A DNA stretch of 64,000 nt from Pseudomonas vlassakiae (GTDB lineage: Bacteria > Pseudomonadota > Gammaproteobacteria > Pseudomonadales > Pseudomonadaceae). Made by a program: the position numbers and the translations under genes. Of this stretch, positions 27,223 through 35,561 are shown in pieces. The stretch covers positions 1 through 64,000 of the forward strand of contig NZ_JABWRP020000008.1 in assembly GCF_014269035.2 (NCBI RefSeq), written 5' to 3'. Numbering within the stretch: the stretch's first letter is position 1; each line of letters opens with the position of its first letter. The notes beneath the pieces are model-generated. The model had not been told where the DNA came from. It was given only the letters and a program-made list of their open reading frames with translations, and searched no databases.

Positions 27223-27975
27223 TCAGTCCTCGGGTTGTCGCGCCAGGCGCTGGCCCAGCTTCAGGCGCCAGCGTGCCGGCAATGCGCCGAGCAGGCGCAG
27301 CAACAGGGTGAAGGTGGCGGGGAATGTGATCTCCAGCGGGCGACGGGGCAGGCGCGCGACAATGTGCCTGGCGGCGCGCTCGGCACTCCACAGCTGGGGC
27401 ATGGGGAAGTCGTTGCGTCGGGTCAGCGGGGTATCGACGAAGCCGGGGCTGACCAGGGTGACATCGATGTTCTCGCGGGACAGGTCCAGGCGCAGGGATT
27501 CGACCAGGTAGCGCAGCGCTGCCTTGGACGCCCCATAGGCACCGGCCCGCGGCAAGGCCAACCAGCTGACCGAGCTGCCGATCACCACCAGATGTGGCCG
27601 CTCGCTGCGGCGCAGCAAGGGCAGGGCGGCCGCCAGACAATGGCTGGTGCCGATCAGGTTGGTGCGCATGACCCGCTCGACCAGCGCCGGGTCGAATTGC
27701 CCCGGCTCGAGGTATTCGCAGGTGCCGGCATTGAGGATCACCAGGTCCAGCGAACCCCAGGCCTGCTCGATCTGTGCGGCGATACGTGCTACCTGCTCAG
27801 GCTGGTCGACATCGCCGACGGCCAACAGCACCTGGCCGGCAAACTGTTCGGCCAGGCCTGCCAGCCGCTCGGCTTGCCGCGCCCCAAGCGCTACCTGGTG
27901 GCCTTGCTCCAGCAGGCGCTGCGCCAGTGCTGCGCCGATGCCGCTGCTGGCACCGGTCAACCAGCAGCGGCTCAT
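27223..27975 (-). CDS. short-chain dehydrogenase of the lipid-modification operon
   Basis: 250 aa. TGASSGIGAA at the N-terminus, LNAG at about residues 82-85, GSSVSW for the catalytic Ser and YGASK for Tyr/Lys, then the PGFVDTPLT motif. The stop is 3 bases before the FAD enzyme and its start overlaps the NTF2-like gene by 4 bp. Likely reduces or oxidises an intermediate of the pathway; substrate unknown. Confidence 0.92.
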   Translation of the reverse strand: MSRCWLTGASSGIGAALAQRLLEQGHQVALGARQAERLAGLAEQFAGQVLLAVGDVDQPEQVARIAAQIEQAWGSLDLVILNAGTCEYLEPGQFDPALVERVMRTNLIGTSHCLAAALPLLRRSERPHLVVIGSSVSWLALPRAGAYGASKAALRYLVESLRLDLSRENIDVTLVSPGFVDTPLTRRNDFPMPQLWSAERAARHIVARLPRRPLEITFPATFTLLLRLLGALPARWRLKLGQRLARQPED

Positions 27976-28394
27976 GCCAGCCTGCCCTTGAGCCAGCGAA
28001 CCGCGCCGCCCAGGATCGGAACATGTTCATAGAGCAAGGCGCCAGCGTCGAAGTAGTCCTGATGAAAGTACACCCGCCCACGCCAGCGCAGGTGACTACA
28101 GCCCTGCAGGCTGATCGGCTGGCCGCCGGCCAGGCGCGGATGGCGGTAGTGCATGATCCAGCGGATGTAGCCGTGCCCCGGCGTTGGCTCATCGAGCCCT
28201 TCGAAGCGGTAGCCGACCTCGGAGACATTGGCATAGAGCTGTGCGAAATAGCCACGCAAGGCCGAGAGCCCACTGATGTGATGCAGTGGATCGCGGAAAT
28301 TCACATCGTCGCTGTACAACTCGCCGAGCAGCTCGAGATTGTCTGGACCCAGCGTGGCAAAGCGTTCGGTGAAATGTTGCAGGTAGTCGGACAT
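27972..28394 (-). CDS. NTF2-like (SnoaL-type) protein
   Basis: 140 aa. An NTF2-like fold is suggested by LELLGELYSDDVNFRDPLHH and YRFEGLDEPTPGHGYIRWIM. Proteins of this type head the FAD-DUF1365-cfa operons in pseudomonads. The ATG at 28394 is preferred over a TTG six bases upstream. First gene of the operon, directly after two putative light-regulator sites. May bind the lipid substrate; not proven. Confidence 0.85.
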   Translation of the reverse strand: MSDYLQHFTERFATLGPDNLELLGELYSDDVNFRDPLHHISGLSALRGYFAQLYANVSEVGYRFEGLDEPTPGHGYIRWIMHYRHPRLAGGQPISLQGCSHLRWRGRVYFHQDYFDAGALLYEHVPILGGAVRWLKGRLA

Positions 28395-28404
28395 GCGCAA
28401 TACC

Positions 28405-28428
28405 TGTACAAAATGTAATTATTGTACA
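28405..28428 (-). promoter_or_regulatory. putative LitR/PplR site 1 (TGTACA-N12-TGTACA)
   Basis: TGTACA at 28405-28410 and 28423-28428 with 12 bases between, just upstream of the operon's first start codon. It matches the form T(G/A)TACA-N12-TGTA(C/T)A that I recall for P. putida light-sensing MerR-family LitR homologues. Confidence 0.6.
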
Positions 28429-28456
28429 AGGTATAGTGCAAGCGCCTGGAAAAATC

Positions 28457-28480
28457 TATACAGCCGAATATTTTTGTACA
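28457..28480 (-). promoter_or_regulatory. putative LitR/PplR site 2 (TATACA-N12-TGTACA)
   Basis: TATACA at 28457-28462, 12 bases, TGTACA at 28475-28480. It has the same architecture as site 1 and starts 52 bases from it, about five helical turns. Confidence 0.6.
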
Positions 28481-28545
28481 ATTTTATCGTGCGCCTTCCA
28501 TCGAGGCGCGGGCGTTCGCTGCTGCGCGACGCTTTCAGGTAACCG

Positions 28546-28583
28546 ATCGCGCCTGTGGGAGGGCTGACCGCGCTCGCGACAGC
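28546..28583. repeat. degenerate putida-type REP element
   Basis: CGCCTGTGGGAGGGCTGACC followed by CGCGCTCGCGACAGCC resembles the GTGGGAGCGGGCTTGCCCGCG repeat scattered between genes in the P. putida group. Single degenerate copy. Confidence 0.5.
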
Positions 28584-28610
28584 CCCACTTTTGGCTATGT
28601 GCGTAGCGGG

Positions 28611-29618
28611 TCAGAAACCTTCCAGCACGATTTTCCCTTTGGCTTTACCGCTTTCGATCAAGCCATGGGCGCGCTTGAGGTTCTCGGCGCTGATCGTACC
28701 GAAATGTTCGCCGAGGGTGGTTTTGATGTCACCCAGGTCAACCAGCTGCGAAACACGCTCGAGCAGCTGGTGCTGCTTGATCATGTCCTCGGTCTTGTAC
28801 AGCGATCGCGTGAACATGAGCTCCCAGTGCAACGAAAGCGACTTGCGTTTGAGCGGCATCACATCCAGCTGCGCGGGGTCGTCGATCAGTGCGAGCTTGC
28901 CTTGGGGCCGCAGCACTTCGACCAACTGGGTAAGGTAGCTGTCGGTGTGCGTCAGGCTGATTACATAGTCGACCGGGTTGAGCTTGAGCGCTTCGAGCTG
29001 GAGCGGGATCGACTGGGCGTGGTCGATGACGTGATGGGCGCCCAGTTCCTTCACCCACGCTTGGGTTTCAGGCCGTGAGGCGGTGCCGATGACGGTCAGT
29101 TGCGTGAGCTTGCGGGCCAACTGAACGAGGATCGAACCGACACCACCGGCAGCTCCGATAACCAGCAGACGTTGGCCTTTGCCCGCGTTCTCTTCGATAC
29201 CCAGGCGGTCGAACAGCAATTCCCATGCGGTGATGGAGGTCAGCGGCAAGGCCGCGGCGCTTGCGTTGTCCAGGCTGCGCGGTTTGCGCCCGACGATGCG
29301 CTCATCGACGACATGCAGCTCGCTGTAGCTGCCGGGGCGATCGATGGCGCCGGCGTAGAACACCTCATCACCCGGTTGGAACAACGTCACCTCTGCGCCT
29401 GTCTCGCGGACGACGCCAACTGCATCCCAGCCCAGAACCTGCGGCAGCTCACCGCCACGGCTTGCGCGGATTTTCGTATCGACAGGGTTTACGGCAATCG
29501 CCTTGACCTCCACCAGCAGGTCCCGGGCACCCGGTTTGGGCGCGGGGAGTTCCGCGTCGTAGAGCGATTGCGGGTCATGGATAGGCAAACCGGGCTGGTT
29601 ATAAACGACGGCTTTCAT
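28611..29618 (-). CDS. zinc-binding-type NADPH:quinone reductase-like dehydrogenase
   Basis: 335 aa of the medium-chain dehydrogenase superfamily without the structural-zinc cysteine cluster, so quinone-oxidoreductase/ZADH type. The N-terminal VKAIAVNPVDTKIRAS and the cofactor loop VIGAAGGVGSILVQLA are diagnostic. The ATG at 29618 is chosen because GGAGG lies 8 bases before it; a GTG two codons upstream is an alternative. Monocistronic as far as seen. Substrate unknown. Confidence 0.92.
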   Translation of the reverse strand: MKAVVYNQPGLPIHDPQSLYDAELPAPKPGARDLLVEVKAIAVNPVDTKIRASRGGELPQVLGWDAVGVVRETGAEVTLFQPGDEVFYAGAIDRPGSYSELHVVDERIVGRKPRSLDNASAAALPLTSITAWELLFDRLGIEENAGKGQRLLVIGAAGGVGSILVQLARKLTQLTVIGTASRPETQAWVKELGAHHVIDHAQSIPLQLEALKLNPVDYVISLTHTDSYLTQLVEVLRPQGKLALIDDPAQLDVMPLKRKSLSLHWELMFTRSLYKTEDMIKQHQLLERVSQLVDLGDIKTTLGEHFGTISAENLKRAHGLIESGKAKGKIVLEGF

Positions 29619-29770
29619 GGGCACTACCTCCAGTGATGTGAAAAGTACGTGCAGGCTATGGGTTTCGATTCATTCAAGACACAACCTGAATGGAGTAAGC
29701 CTTTATCGCTTGGGATGAAAATCGGGGTGAAGCAGCCACGTCTGGCTGGCTTCACCCGGTGAACGGGGGA

Positions 29771-30568
29771 TCACCTGGCGTTGTAGCGAGGAGCAAGCTG
29801 GTTGCTGGACAGCTGACCGAGCAGGGCCTTTCGGCTGGCTTCATAGCGTTCGAACGATTGCAGGTCATGCAGCGAGGGGATGGAAATCAGCACATCGTCG
29901 TCGAAGTCCTGCAAGGCACCGTCCACCAGGTCCTGGGCCGACATGACGATGGCGGGGTCCAGGTTCTCGACCGGCAGGCCGCCGATCTGCCAGAAGTCGG
30001 TCGCTGTGGCCCCGGGCAGGACTGCCTGGATCCTGATGCCCTGGTCCGCAAGCTCCTTGTGCAGCGACTGGGTAAAGGCGGTGACATAGGCCTTGCTGGC
30101 GCCGTACACGCCGTTGAGCAGCTCCGGCGCCAGGCTGACGATCGACGAGATGTTGATGATGGCGCCTTGCTTGCGCGCCACGAAGCCTGGGACGGCCGCA
30201 TAGGTGAGGCGGGTGAGGGCGGTGACGTTGAGGCTGATCATTTCGGCCATGCGCTCGACATCACTTTCCAGCAGGCTGGTGTGAGTGCCGATGCCCGCGT
30301 TGTTCACCAGCAGGCTGATGCTGGCGTCCTCACGCAGTTTGCGTTCCACCCTGGCCAGGTCAGCGGCGTTGCCCAGATCTGCCGGGAACACCTCCACGTT
30401 CTGTCGGGTTTGCGTGGTGAGCCGGCTGGCCAGTGTGTTGAGGCGTTCGCGGTTCCGTGCGACCAGCACCAGGTCGTAACCTCGGCGTGCCAAACGTTCC
30501 GCGTAGATCGAACCAATGCCGGTGGAAGCGCCGGTGATGAGGGCGGTGCCTTTGAATGGCTGTGTCAT
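29771..30568 (-). CDS. short-chain dehydrogenase/reductase
   Basis: 265 aa. TGASTGIGSIYAERLA at the N-terminus, NNAGIG, catalytic Ser in NISSIV, and YGASK for Tyr/Lys. The ATG at 30568 follows AGGAG. It is divergent from the GlxA-type regulator, with a 34-bp dyad between them, so it is probably that regulator's target. Related proteins act on small aldehydes or ketones; substrate unknown. Confidence 0.93.
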   Translation of the reverse strand: MTQPFKGTALITGASTGIGSIYAERLARRGYDLVLVARNRERLNTLASRLTTQTRQNVEVFPADLGNAADLARVERKLREDASISLLVNNAGIGTHTSLLESDVERMAEMISLNVTALTRLTYAAVPGFVARKQGAIINISSIVSLAPELLNGVYGASKAYVTAFTQSLHKELADQGIRIQAVLPGATATDFWQIGGLPVENLDPAIVMSAQDLVDGALQDFDDDVLISIPSLHDLQSFERYEASRKALLGQLSSNQLAPRYNAR

Positions 30569-30617
30569 GGTGGTGCTCCTGGTTGGGTGTAGCGCCATGA
30601 TGGAACAGGTCGCTTTT

Positions 30618-30651
30618 GTCTTGAACGACGTATATGGTACGTTTTCAAGAC
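30618..30651. promoter_or_regulatory. 34-bp dyad between SDR and GlxA-type regulator
   Basis: GTCTTGAA (30618-30625) and TTCAAGAC (30644-30651) are exact inverted copies, and inside them ACGTA and TACGT repeat the symmetry. It lies midway in the divergent promoter region and is the obvious operator. Confidence 0.6.
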
Positions 30652-30672
30652 ATTGAACAAGGAGCGCTAATC

Positions 30673-31626
30673 ATGCACCGGGTCGGCTACCTCATCACCG
30701 AAGGGTTCCAGATCATGTCGCTGGCGACGCAGTCGGTATTCGAGTTCGCGAACATCGTCGCGGGCGAAGCGGTTTACAAGATCCAGAACTTTTCCATCGA
30801 GGGTGGCACGGTGCGCTCTTCGCTGGGGATGTACATGGACACGCTCCCGTTGGGCGCGCCTGGTCTGGCCGACACCTGGATGATCACCGGGACCTTGACC
30901 CCGCTGACGCCGCCGAGTGAGCAAGTGCTGGCCAGCGTGCGAGGCTTCGTCGACGGCGCTCGACGTACCGCAGGCCTGTGTACCGGTTGTTTCATCCTGG
31001 CCCAGGCGGGCGTGCTGGATAACCGGCGAGCCACGACGCACTGGGCTTATGCAAAAAAGCTGCGTGAGCTGCATCCGAAAATTGAAGTGGAGGACGATCG
31101 GATCTTCATTGTCGATGGGCAGATCTGGACCTCGGCTGGCATGACCGCCGCTCTGGATATGGCGCTTGGCATGGTGGAAAAGGACCTGGGAACCGACATG
31201 GCCAGGTCAGTGGCACGCAAGCTGGTGATGCATCAACGCCGCTCGGGTGGGCAATCGCAACATTCCGAGCTGCTGACCCTTTCGCCAAAGTCGGATCGGA
31301 TTCAGAGCGCCCTGGATTATGCGCGCAAGCACCTGAGTCGGCCGTTGAGTGTCGAGGAGCTCGCCGAAGCCGTGCATTTGAGCCCCCGGCAGTTCACGCG
31401 TGTATTCACCGCCGAGACCGGACAGTCACCGGCCAAGGCCGTGGAGAGCTTGCGGCTTGAAGCGGCCAGGCTGCTGATCGAGCAGAGCAGGCACAGCCTG
31501 GACGTGGTGGCGAAGGAGGCCGGCTTCAGGGATCGGCGGCACATGCGCGAGGCCTTCATGCGCGGCTATGGCGTCCCTCCGCAAGCCGTGCGCAGGGACG
31601 CCAGGCGGGTGGTGACGGCTTCCTGA
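30673..31626 (+). CDS. GlxA-family transcriptional regulator (DJ-1/PfpI domain + AraC HTH)
   Basis: 317 aa. The N-terminal two-thirds is a class I glutamine-amidotransferase-like domain with the nucleophile-elbow region TGCFILAQAG. The C-terminal third has two AraC helix-turn-helices (LSVEELAEAVHLSPRQFTRV and LDVVAKEAGFRDRRHMREAF). GlxA proteins sense amines or similar small metabolites. The ATG at 30673 follows AAGGAGCGC. Divergent from the SDR gene. Confidence 0.92.
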   Translation: MHRVGYLITEGFQIMSLATQSVFEFANIVAGEAVYKIQNFSIEGGTVRSSLGMYMDTLPLGAPGLADTWMITGTLTPLTPPSEQVLASVRGFVDGARRTAGLCTGCFILAQAGVLDNRRATTHWAYAKKLRELHPKIEVEDDRIFIVDGQIWTSAGMTAALDMALGMVEKDLGTDMARSVARKLVMHQRRSGGQSQHSELLTLSPKSDRIQSALDYARKHLSRPLSVEELAEAVHLSPRQFTRVFTAETGQSPAKAVESLRLEAARLLIEQSRHSLDVVAKEAGFRDRRHMREAFMRGYGVPPQAVRRDARRVVTAS

Positions 31627-31702
31627 CCGGCATGGGCTCAGCGGGCTGACAGGCGCTCGCTGCTCGCTGGCCCATCTTGTCGTGTCTGCAATCCCATTGC
31701 CG

Positions 31703-32050
31703 TCAACCGCCGGAGCTACTGCCACCTGATGCGCCACCTGAGCCGCCAGTGCCCGAGCCGCCACTGCCGTTGCCACCGCCGGTACCGCTGCCGGTACCTG
31801 AGCCGTTGGTAGTGCCGTCACCCCCGGTATTGTCCGTGCCATTGCTATCGGTACCCCCAGAACCGGTACCCATGCCATCCCCAGGCGTACCGGAGCCGGT
31901 GGCCCCGCCGTTGCCATTCATGTGGCCGCTGTCCTGGGTCTGCGTACCTGGGGCGCGTTGGTCGTTCAGGTCAGTCGCCGCCAGTACCAGCGGGGCGCTG
32001 GCGCCAAGACACAGCGCCAGTAACAACGAATGAGGCTTGATGATCTTCAT
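31703..32050 (-). CDS. Gly/Ser/Thr-rich exported protein
   Basis: 115 aa. A clear signal peptide (MKIIKPHSLLLALCLGASAP then LVLA) is followed by about 90 residues of low-complexity Gly, Ser, Thr, Asn and Asp. GGAGA precedes the ATG. No fold is expected; it may be a secreted or envelope-associated disordered protein. The DNA is a GC-rich imperfect repeat, so length may vary among strains. It is 88 bases downstream of the MscS gene on the same strand. Confidence 0.75.
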   Translation of the reverse strand: MKIIKPHSLLLALCLGASAPLVLAATDLNDQRAPGTQTQDSGHMNGNGGATGSGTPGDGMGTGSGGTDSNGTDNTGGDGTTNGSGTGSGTGGGNGSGGSGTGGSGGASGGSSSGG

Positions 32051-32138
32051 GGTCTGTCTCCATTAAGGGGTTTACCTCTGGTTGGGCCTGCCTGCGGGGC
32101 AACCTGTGCGATGGCGCCGACGAGCGGAGGCCACGGAG

Positions 32139-33263
32139 TCAGGCCCCTCTGATACCGAGGCTGTCGCGCCCCTGGCCCTGCACGTCGGCCTCGTGTGGCA
32201 ATGCGGTGACCTTGATCGCGCGCACCGGGACTGCGAACTTGGCGCCGATTTTCGAGAAGCGTTCGAGCAGCCTGAAGTTGATTGCCTGCTGTATGTCCAT
32301 GTACAGGTTGTAGCCAGGGTCCTTGACGATGTACACGCATTCGAATTCCAGCGCCTCCTTGCCGAAACCGCGCAGGTGGGCGCGGTCGAAACGCACCTGT
32401 TCCTGGGCCTTGATGGCCTCTTCGACAATGCCCGGCGCTTTCTTCACCGCCTCGGTGGGCGTGTCGTAGGACAGGCCGAACTCGAAGACGATGCGTCGCT
32501 CCTGCAGGCGTTTGTAGTTCTGGATGGTGCTGCTGATCATGCTGGCGTTGGCCATGACGATCTGCTCGCCGCCGAGGCTGCGGATGCGTGTGGTCTTCAG
32601 GCCGACGTGCTCGACGCTACCGGCCAGCGGCCCGATGACGATGAAGTCGCCGACCTCGAAGGGCTTGTCCACGGCGATCGACAACGAAGCGAACAGGTCG
32701 CCGAGGATGTTCTGCACGGCCAGCGCCACCGCGATGCCTCCCACGCCCAGGCTGGCGACGAACGCGGTGATGTTCACACCCAGGTTGGACAGCATTGCCA
32801 GCAGCACCACCGACCACAGCAGCACCCGCGCGCCCCAGGCTGACAGCGTGGCCAGTGCGCTGCCCTGGTTCAGGCCAGCGGCGCGGTGGCGGGCGAAGTA
32901 GTGGCCCAGGCCCAGGCCGATGGCGCGGTTGGCCCAAAGGCCGATCTGCAATGCAGCGACCACGAACCACAGGCTGCCGACCCGGGTCAGCCAGCGCTCG
33001 GGCAGGTCGAGCATGCCCAACCCCACCAGCAGCGAGGCCAGGAACAGGAGGAAATTGCTGGTGCCTGACAGCACCTTGGCCAGCACCTGGCTCAACGCGC
33101 CGTCATGCTCGGACCAGCGCCTCACCCGGTGCAGCAAAAAACTGATCGCGGCGCGGGAGACCAGGAAGGTCAGGATGGCCACGGTCAGTGCCAGCAGCAG
33201 GTTGAGGATGGAAATACCGAATACGGTGGTATCGGTGAAAAAGGCGATGATGCGTTCGTTCAT
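32139..33263 (-). CDS. MscS-family mechanosensitive channel
   Basis: 374 aa. Four to five N-terminal hydrophobic segments lead to the pore helix and beta domain: FVASLGVGGIAVALAVQNIL (the Gly/Ala-rich TM3) then DLFASLSIAVDKPFEVGDFI. It opens under membrane tension to release solutes on osmotic downshock. Longer than E. coli MscS (286 aa) because of extra N-terminal helices, like the YnaI/YbdG class. Confidence 0.93.
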   Translation of the reverse strand: MNERIIAFFTDTTVFGISILNLLLALTVAILTFLVSRAAISFLLHRVRRWSEHDGALSQVLAKVLSGTSNFLLFLASLLVGLGMLDLPERWLTRVGSLWFVVAALQIGLWANRAIGLGLGHYFARHRAAGLNQGSALATLSAWGARVLLWSVVLLAMLSNLGVNITAFVASLGVGGIAVALAVQNILGDLFASLSIAVDKPFEVGDFIVIGPLAGSVEHVGLKTTRIRSLGGEQIVMANASMISSTIQNYKRLQERRIVFEFGLSYDTPTEAVKKAPGIVEEAIKAQEQVRFDRAHLRGFGKEALEFECVYIVKDPGYNLYMDIQQAINFRLLERFSKIGAKFAVPVRAIKVTALPHEADVQGQGRDSLGIRGA

Positions 33264-33482
33264 GTGAGCCTCACCTCTGGTTTGCCCGATTGATTAGCCA
33301 GGTTCTCTTGTTGGGACGCCCAACGGGCCCCACAGGTCGATCGGATTTCTCGGTTTCGGCAAATTCCAGGTTTCGTGGCCGGGATCAGCGCATCTGGCCG
33401 GCCGTCCGACACTGGCATTTGATTTGGAGTGTTGGCGCACGGCAGGTGATCTACCGCTGACAACCGTGCAGAGGACAAGCAG

Positions 33483-33710
33483 ATGAAACGACGAGGCGAA
33501 ACCTATCGGCAGTGGTGCGACCCGATCTTGCACCACCAGACCCATGAGGAAGCACTCGACAACGGGGTCTGCCTTGAGGTGCAGTCGCGTTTGTCACGGA
33601 CAGGCGCCACCCAGCTGTTCATCGGCGTCTATCGGGCAGACGGATCGATGCTATGTGAACGGGTCTATCATCAGCGCCCCGGCGAAACCATGAGCCGGGC
33701 ACTGGTCTGA
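33483..33710 (+). CDS. small hypothetical protein
   Basis: 75 aa, cytoplasmic, no signal or membrane segment. AGAGGAC precedes the ATG. The sequence TQLFIGVYRADGSMLCERVY looks like a small beta-sheet protein conserved in pseudomonads. I do not recognise the family. It stands alone between the MscS gene and a minus-strand membrane gene. The 219-base gap before it (33264-33482) shows nothing else. Confidence 0.65.
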   Translation: MKRRGETYRQWCDPILHHQTHEEALDNGVCLEVQSRLSRTGATQLFIGVYRADGSMLCERVYHQRPGETMSRALV

Positions 33711-33815
33711 GGCGTTGGCTATGCCCGGCGTTTAGCTAGCGAGGGCGAGGTGGCAAGGGTCGAAGCAGCAGGGCCGTAAGCGTGTGGCTGAAGGCCCGGC
33801 GATGGGGCCGGGCGT

Positions 33816-34061
33816 TCAGCCCGTTTGCATCGCCGTGTTCTTTTTCCAACCCCGCAGGTTCATCACGCACAGGCAGACCTGAAGGATGATCAACGCCCAG
33901 GCCTGTGCCTGCCAGCCCCACACTCCCCACAGCACATTGCTGGCAATGAAGCAGCAGAACCCCAGCTTGCGTCGGCCTGGGCGCCGTGAGCCGATGCACC
34001 AGGCAGCCAGCACGGTGAGGGCCATGGCGGGCCATTCGAGAAAGTCGATCCAGTCATTCAT
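33816..34061 (-). CDS. small two-helix membrane protein
   Basis: 81 aa with hydrophobic segments at about residues 10-24 and 33-66, rich in Trp and Cys (WGVWGWQAQAWALIILQVCL), ending in a charged tail. The helix layout resembles small inner-membrane transport-like proteins. No function can be given. Confidence 0.65.
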   Translation of the reverse strand: MNDWIDFLEWPAMALTVLAAWCIGSRRPGRRKLGFCCFIASNVLWGVWGWQAQAWALIILQVCLCVMNLRGWKKNTAMQTG

Positions 34062-34166
34062 CCTGCGACATCCAAGCGATTGCGTTTCGATGTGAATTGC
34101 CCAGCGCTGAGTTGCCCACCCGGTAAGCCTGGGCCAGCGCGCCCGGAGGGGCGCGCTGGGGGTTGG

Positions 34167-34631
34167 TCAGGCGGCGCGCTGTTCACCCTTGAGCAGTTTC
34201 TTCTGGGCTTCCATGGCCTGGCCCATGTCCTCCAGTTGCTGCTTGCCCAGCAGCTTGCGAGCGGTGGGGAACAACTCGCTCTCTTCTTCCTCGATATGGT
34301 GTTCCAGCAGCTCTTTCATCACTTTGACCCGGCCGGCGAATTCCACGCTTCCGGTCTCGGTCTCCAGCAGGTCGGGCAGGACCAGCGAGTCGACCGTGCG
34401 GTGTTCCTCCTTGGCCTCGTAGTACATCTTTGCCTCTTCCTTGCCGCCAGCCTGCTTGATCGCCGGGTACAGGATCTCTTCTTCCAGGGCCGTATGGATG
34501 GTGACTTCCTGCTTGATGCGTTCCAGCAGCTCGGCCCGTTTCTTCACCGCACGTTCAGTGGTCGAGGACAGTTCCTCGAGCAGTTTCTTCACCAGTTGAT
34601 GGTCCTGGATCAGCAGTTCGATCGCGTTCAT
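34167..34631 (-). CDS. hemerythrin HHE-domain protein
   Basis: 154 aa four-helix protein. Iron ligands are visible as DHQLVKKLLEEL, THTALEEEILYP-like IHTALEEEILYPAIK, EEHRTVDSLV and LEHHIEEEESELFP. It binds oxygen or senses oxygen/NO through a di-iron centre. The ATG at 34631 follows AGAGGTG. The 249 bases upstream to 34880 hold no gene I can see. Confidence 0.9.
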   Translation of the reverse strand: MNAIELLIQDHQLVKKLLEELSSTTERAVKKRAELLERIKQEVTIHTALEEEILYPAIKQAGGKEEAKMYYEAKEEHRTVDSLVLPDLLETETGSVEFAGRVKVMKELLEHHIEEEESELFPTARKLLGKQQLEDMGQAMEAQKKLLKGEQRAA

Positions 34632-34880
34632 GGGACACCTCTTCAGGGGGCTGGGAAAAATCACGGTTGCCTTCGATGGAGTGGGCCACAAGCGGCGGGG
34701 TTCAATGCAATTGATCAGCGCACTGGCTGGACGGGGTGTTCGGCCACTTCGATCCTGGGTATGACGCGCTCGGCCAGTATCGGACGCTGGATAATATGCG
34801 ACGTATCCGGTCGTGCACTTTCACTGAATCTTTTCTTGCATGCGCTGCTCCTAGATCGTGAATCGTAAAAGGAGAGTCCG

Positions 34881-35165
34881 ATGGCAGGTCAGCAACTTTT
34901 CGTGATCGAGTATGCGCTCAGGAGTGAATACCGCACATTCATCATCCGGCTGGACAAGATGGATAACGCCGAAGCGTGGCATTGGGCGAGCTGTGATGCC
35001 GGGGTCGGCATCATTCCTCGTTTTGGCCAGCACAAGATCAAGAAGGTCAGCCGGCCCATGGCAGAGCGCTATGGCATTTCCAATGTGAAATGGCGAGCTG
35101 CCGGGGAAGGCCCGGAGTTTGTCGCTCCGCCAGTGGACGTCAAGAAGTTCTCAACCCACTCTTGA
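34881..35165 (+). CDS. DUF6555-like small protein
   Basis: 94 aa, soluble, with a good AAGGAGAG ribosome site. Start FVIEYALRSEYRTFIIRLDK and the middle AEAWHWASCDAGVGIIPRFG are the pattern of DUF6555 proteins, seen almost only in Pseudomonas. Function unknown. Confidence 0.75.
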   Translation: MAGQQLFVIEYALRSEYRTFIIRLDKMDNAEAWHWASCDAGVGIIPRFGQHKIKKVSRPMAERYGISNVKWRAAGEGPEFVAPPVDVKKFSTHS

Positions 35166-35317
35166 CTGATCGTTGCAGTGGCCAGGGCCGATCCGTCGCC
35201 CTGGCGAATATTCTTGATTGAGCCAGAGCCGCTCGTCTTCACGCAATATTGGCATGGAATTCTCATAGATTTTGACCGATCGAAGTTATTTCCAACCACA
35301 ATAAACACGGGGGCTTT

Positions 35318-35551
35318 ATGAGCTGCCTTATCTGCGCAGGAAGTGCGGTGTCTGTCCAATGTACGGTCGGCTGGGAAGAGCGAAACTGCCCCCGCTGTGG
35401 GTGTTACCGAATGTCCCAGGCGCTCATTGCCTCGATGATGGAGGAGGGCCAGATCTTCGATGCAGAAAAAATGAGGCTCTGGCTTGGCACGTGTCGTAAT
35501 GTCGCAGCGGTGCCTACCATAGAACCCCATCAAGCGATATTGATGCGATAA
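35318..35551 (+). CDS. small zinc-ribbon-like protein
   Basis: 77 aa. CLICAG near the N-terminus and CPRCGC about 20 residues later give two CxxC pairs, the layout of a zinc ribbon. The rest is unremarkable helix. AACACGGGGG precedes the ATG, a weak ribosome site. Unrecognised; the zinc role is inference. Confidence 0.6.
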   Translation: MSCLICAGSAVSVQCTVGWEERNCPRCGCYRMSQALIASMMEEGQIFDAEKMRLWLGTCRNVAAVPTIEPHQAILMR

Positions 35552-35561
35552 CCGGAGGCGG

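Noticed and set aside
33469..33487. Nineteen-base match around the start codon to 5597-5615 (CAGAGGACAAGCAGATGAA)
   Set aside because: It covers a ribosome site, spacer and ATG of unrelated genes; best seen as coincidence or shared translation-start preference, not a repeat element.
34080..34868. 262-codon plus-strand frame opposite hemerythrin
   Set aside because: Leu/Phe/Gln-rich reverse reading of the hemerythrin gene; the minus-strand protein has intact iron ligands.
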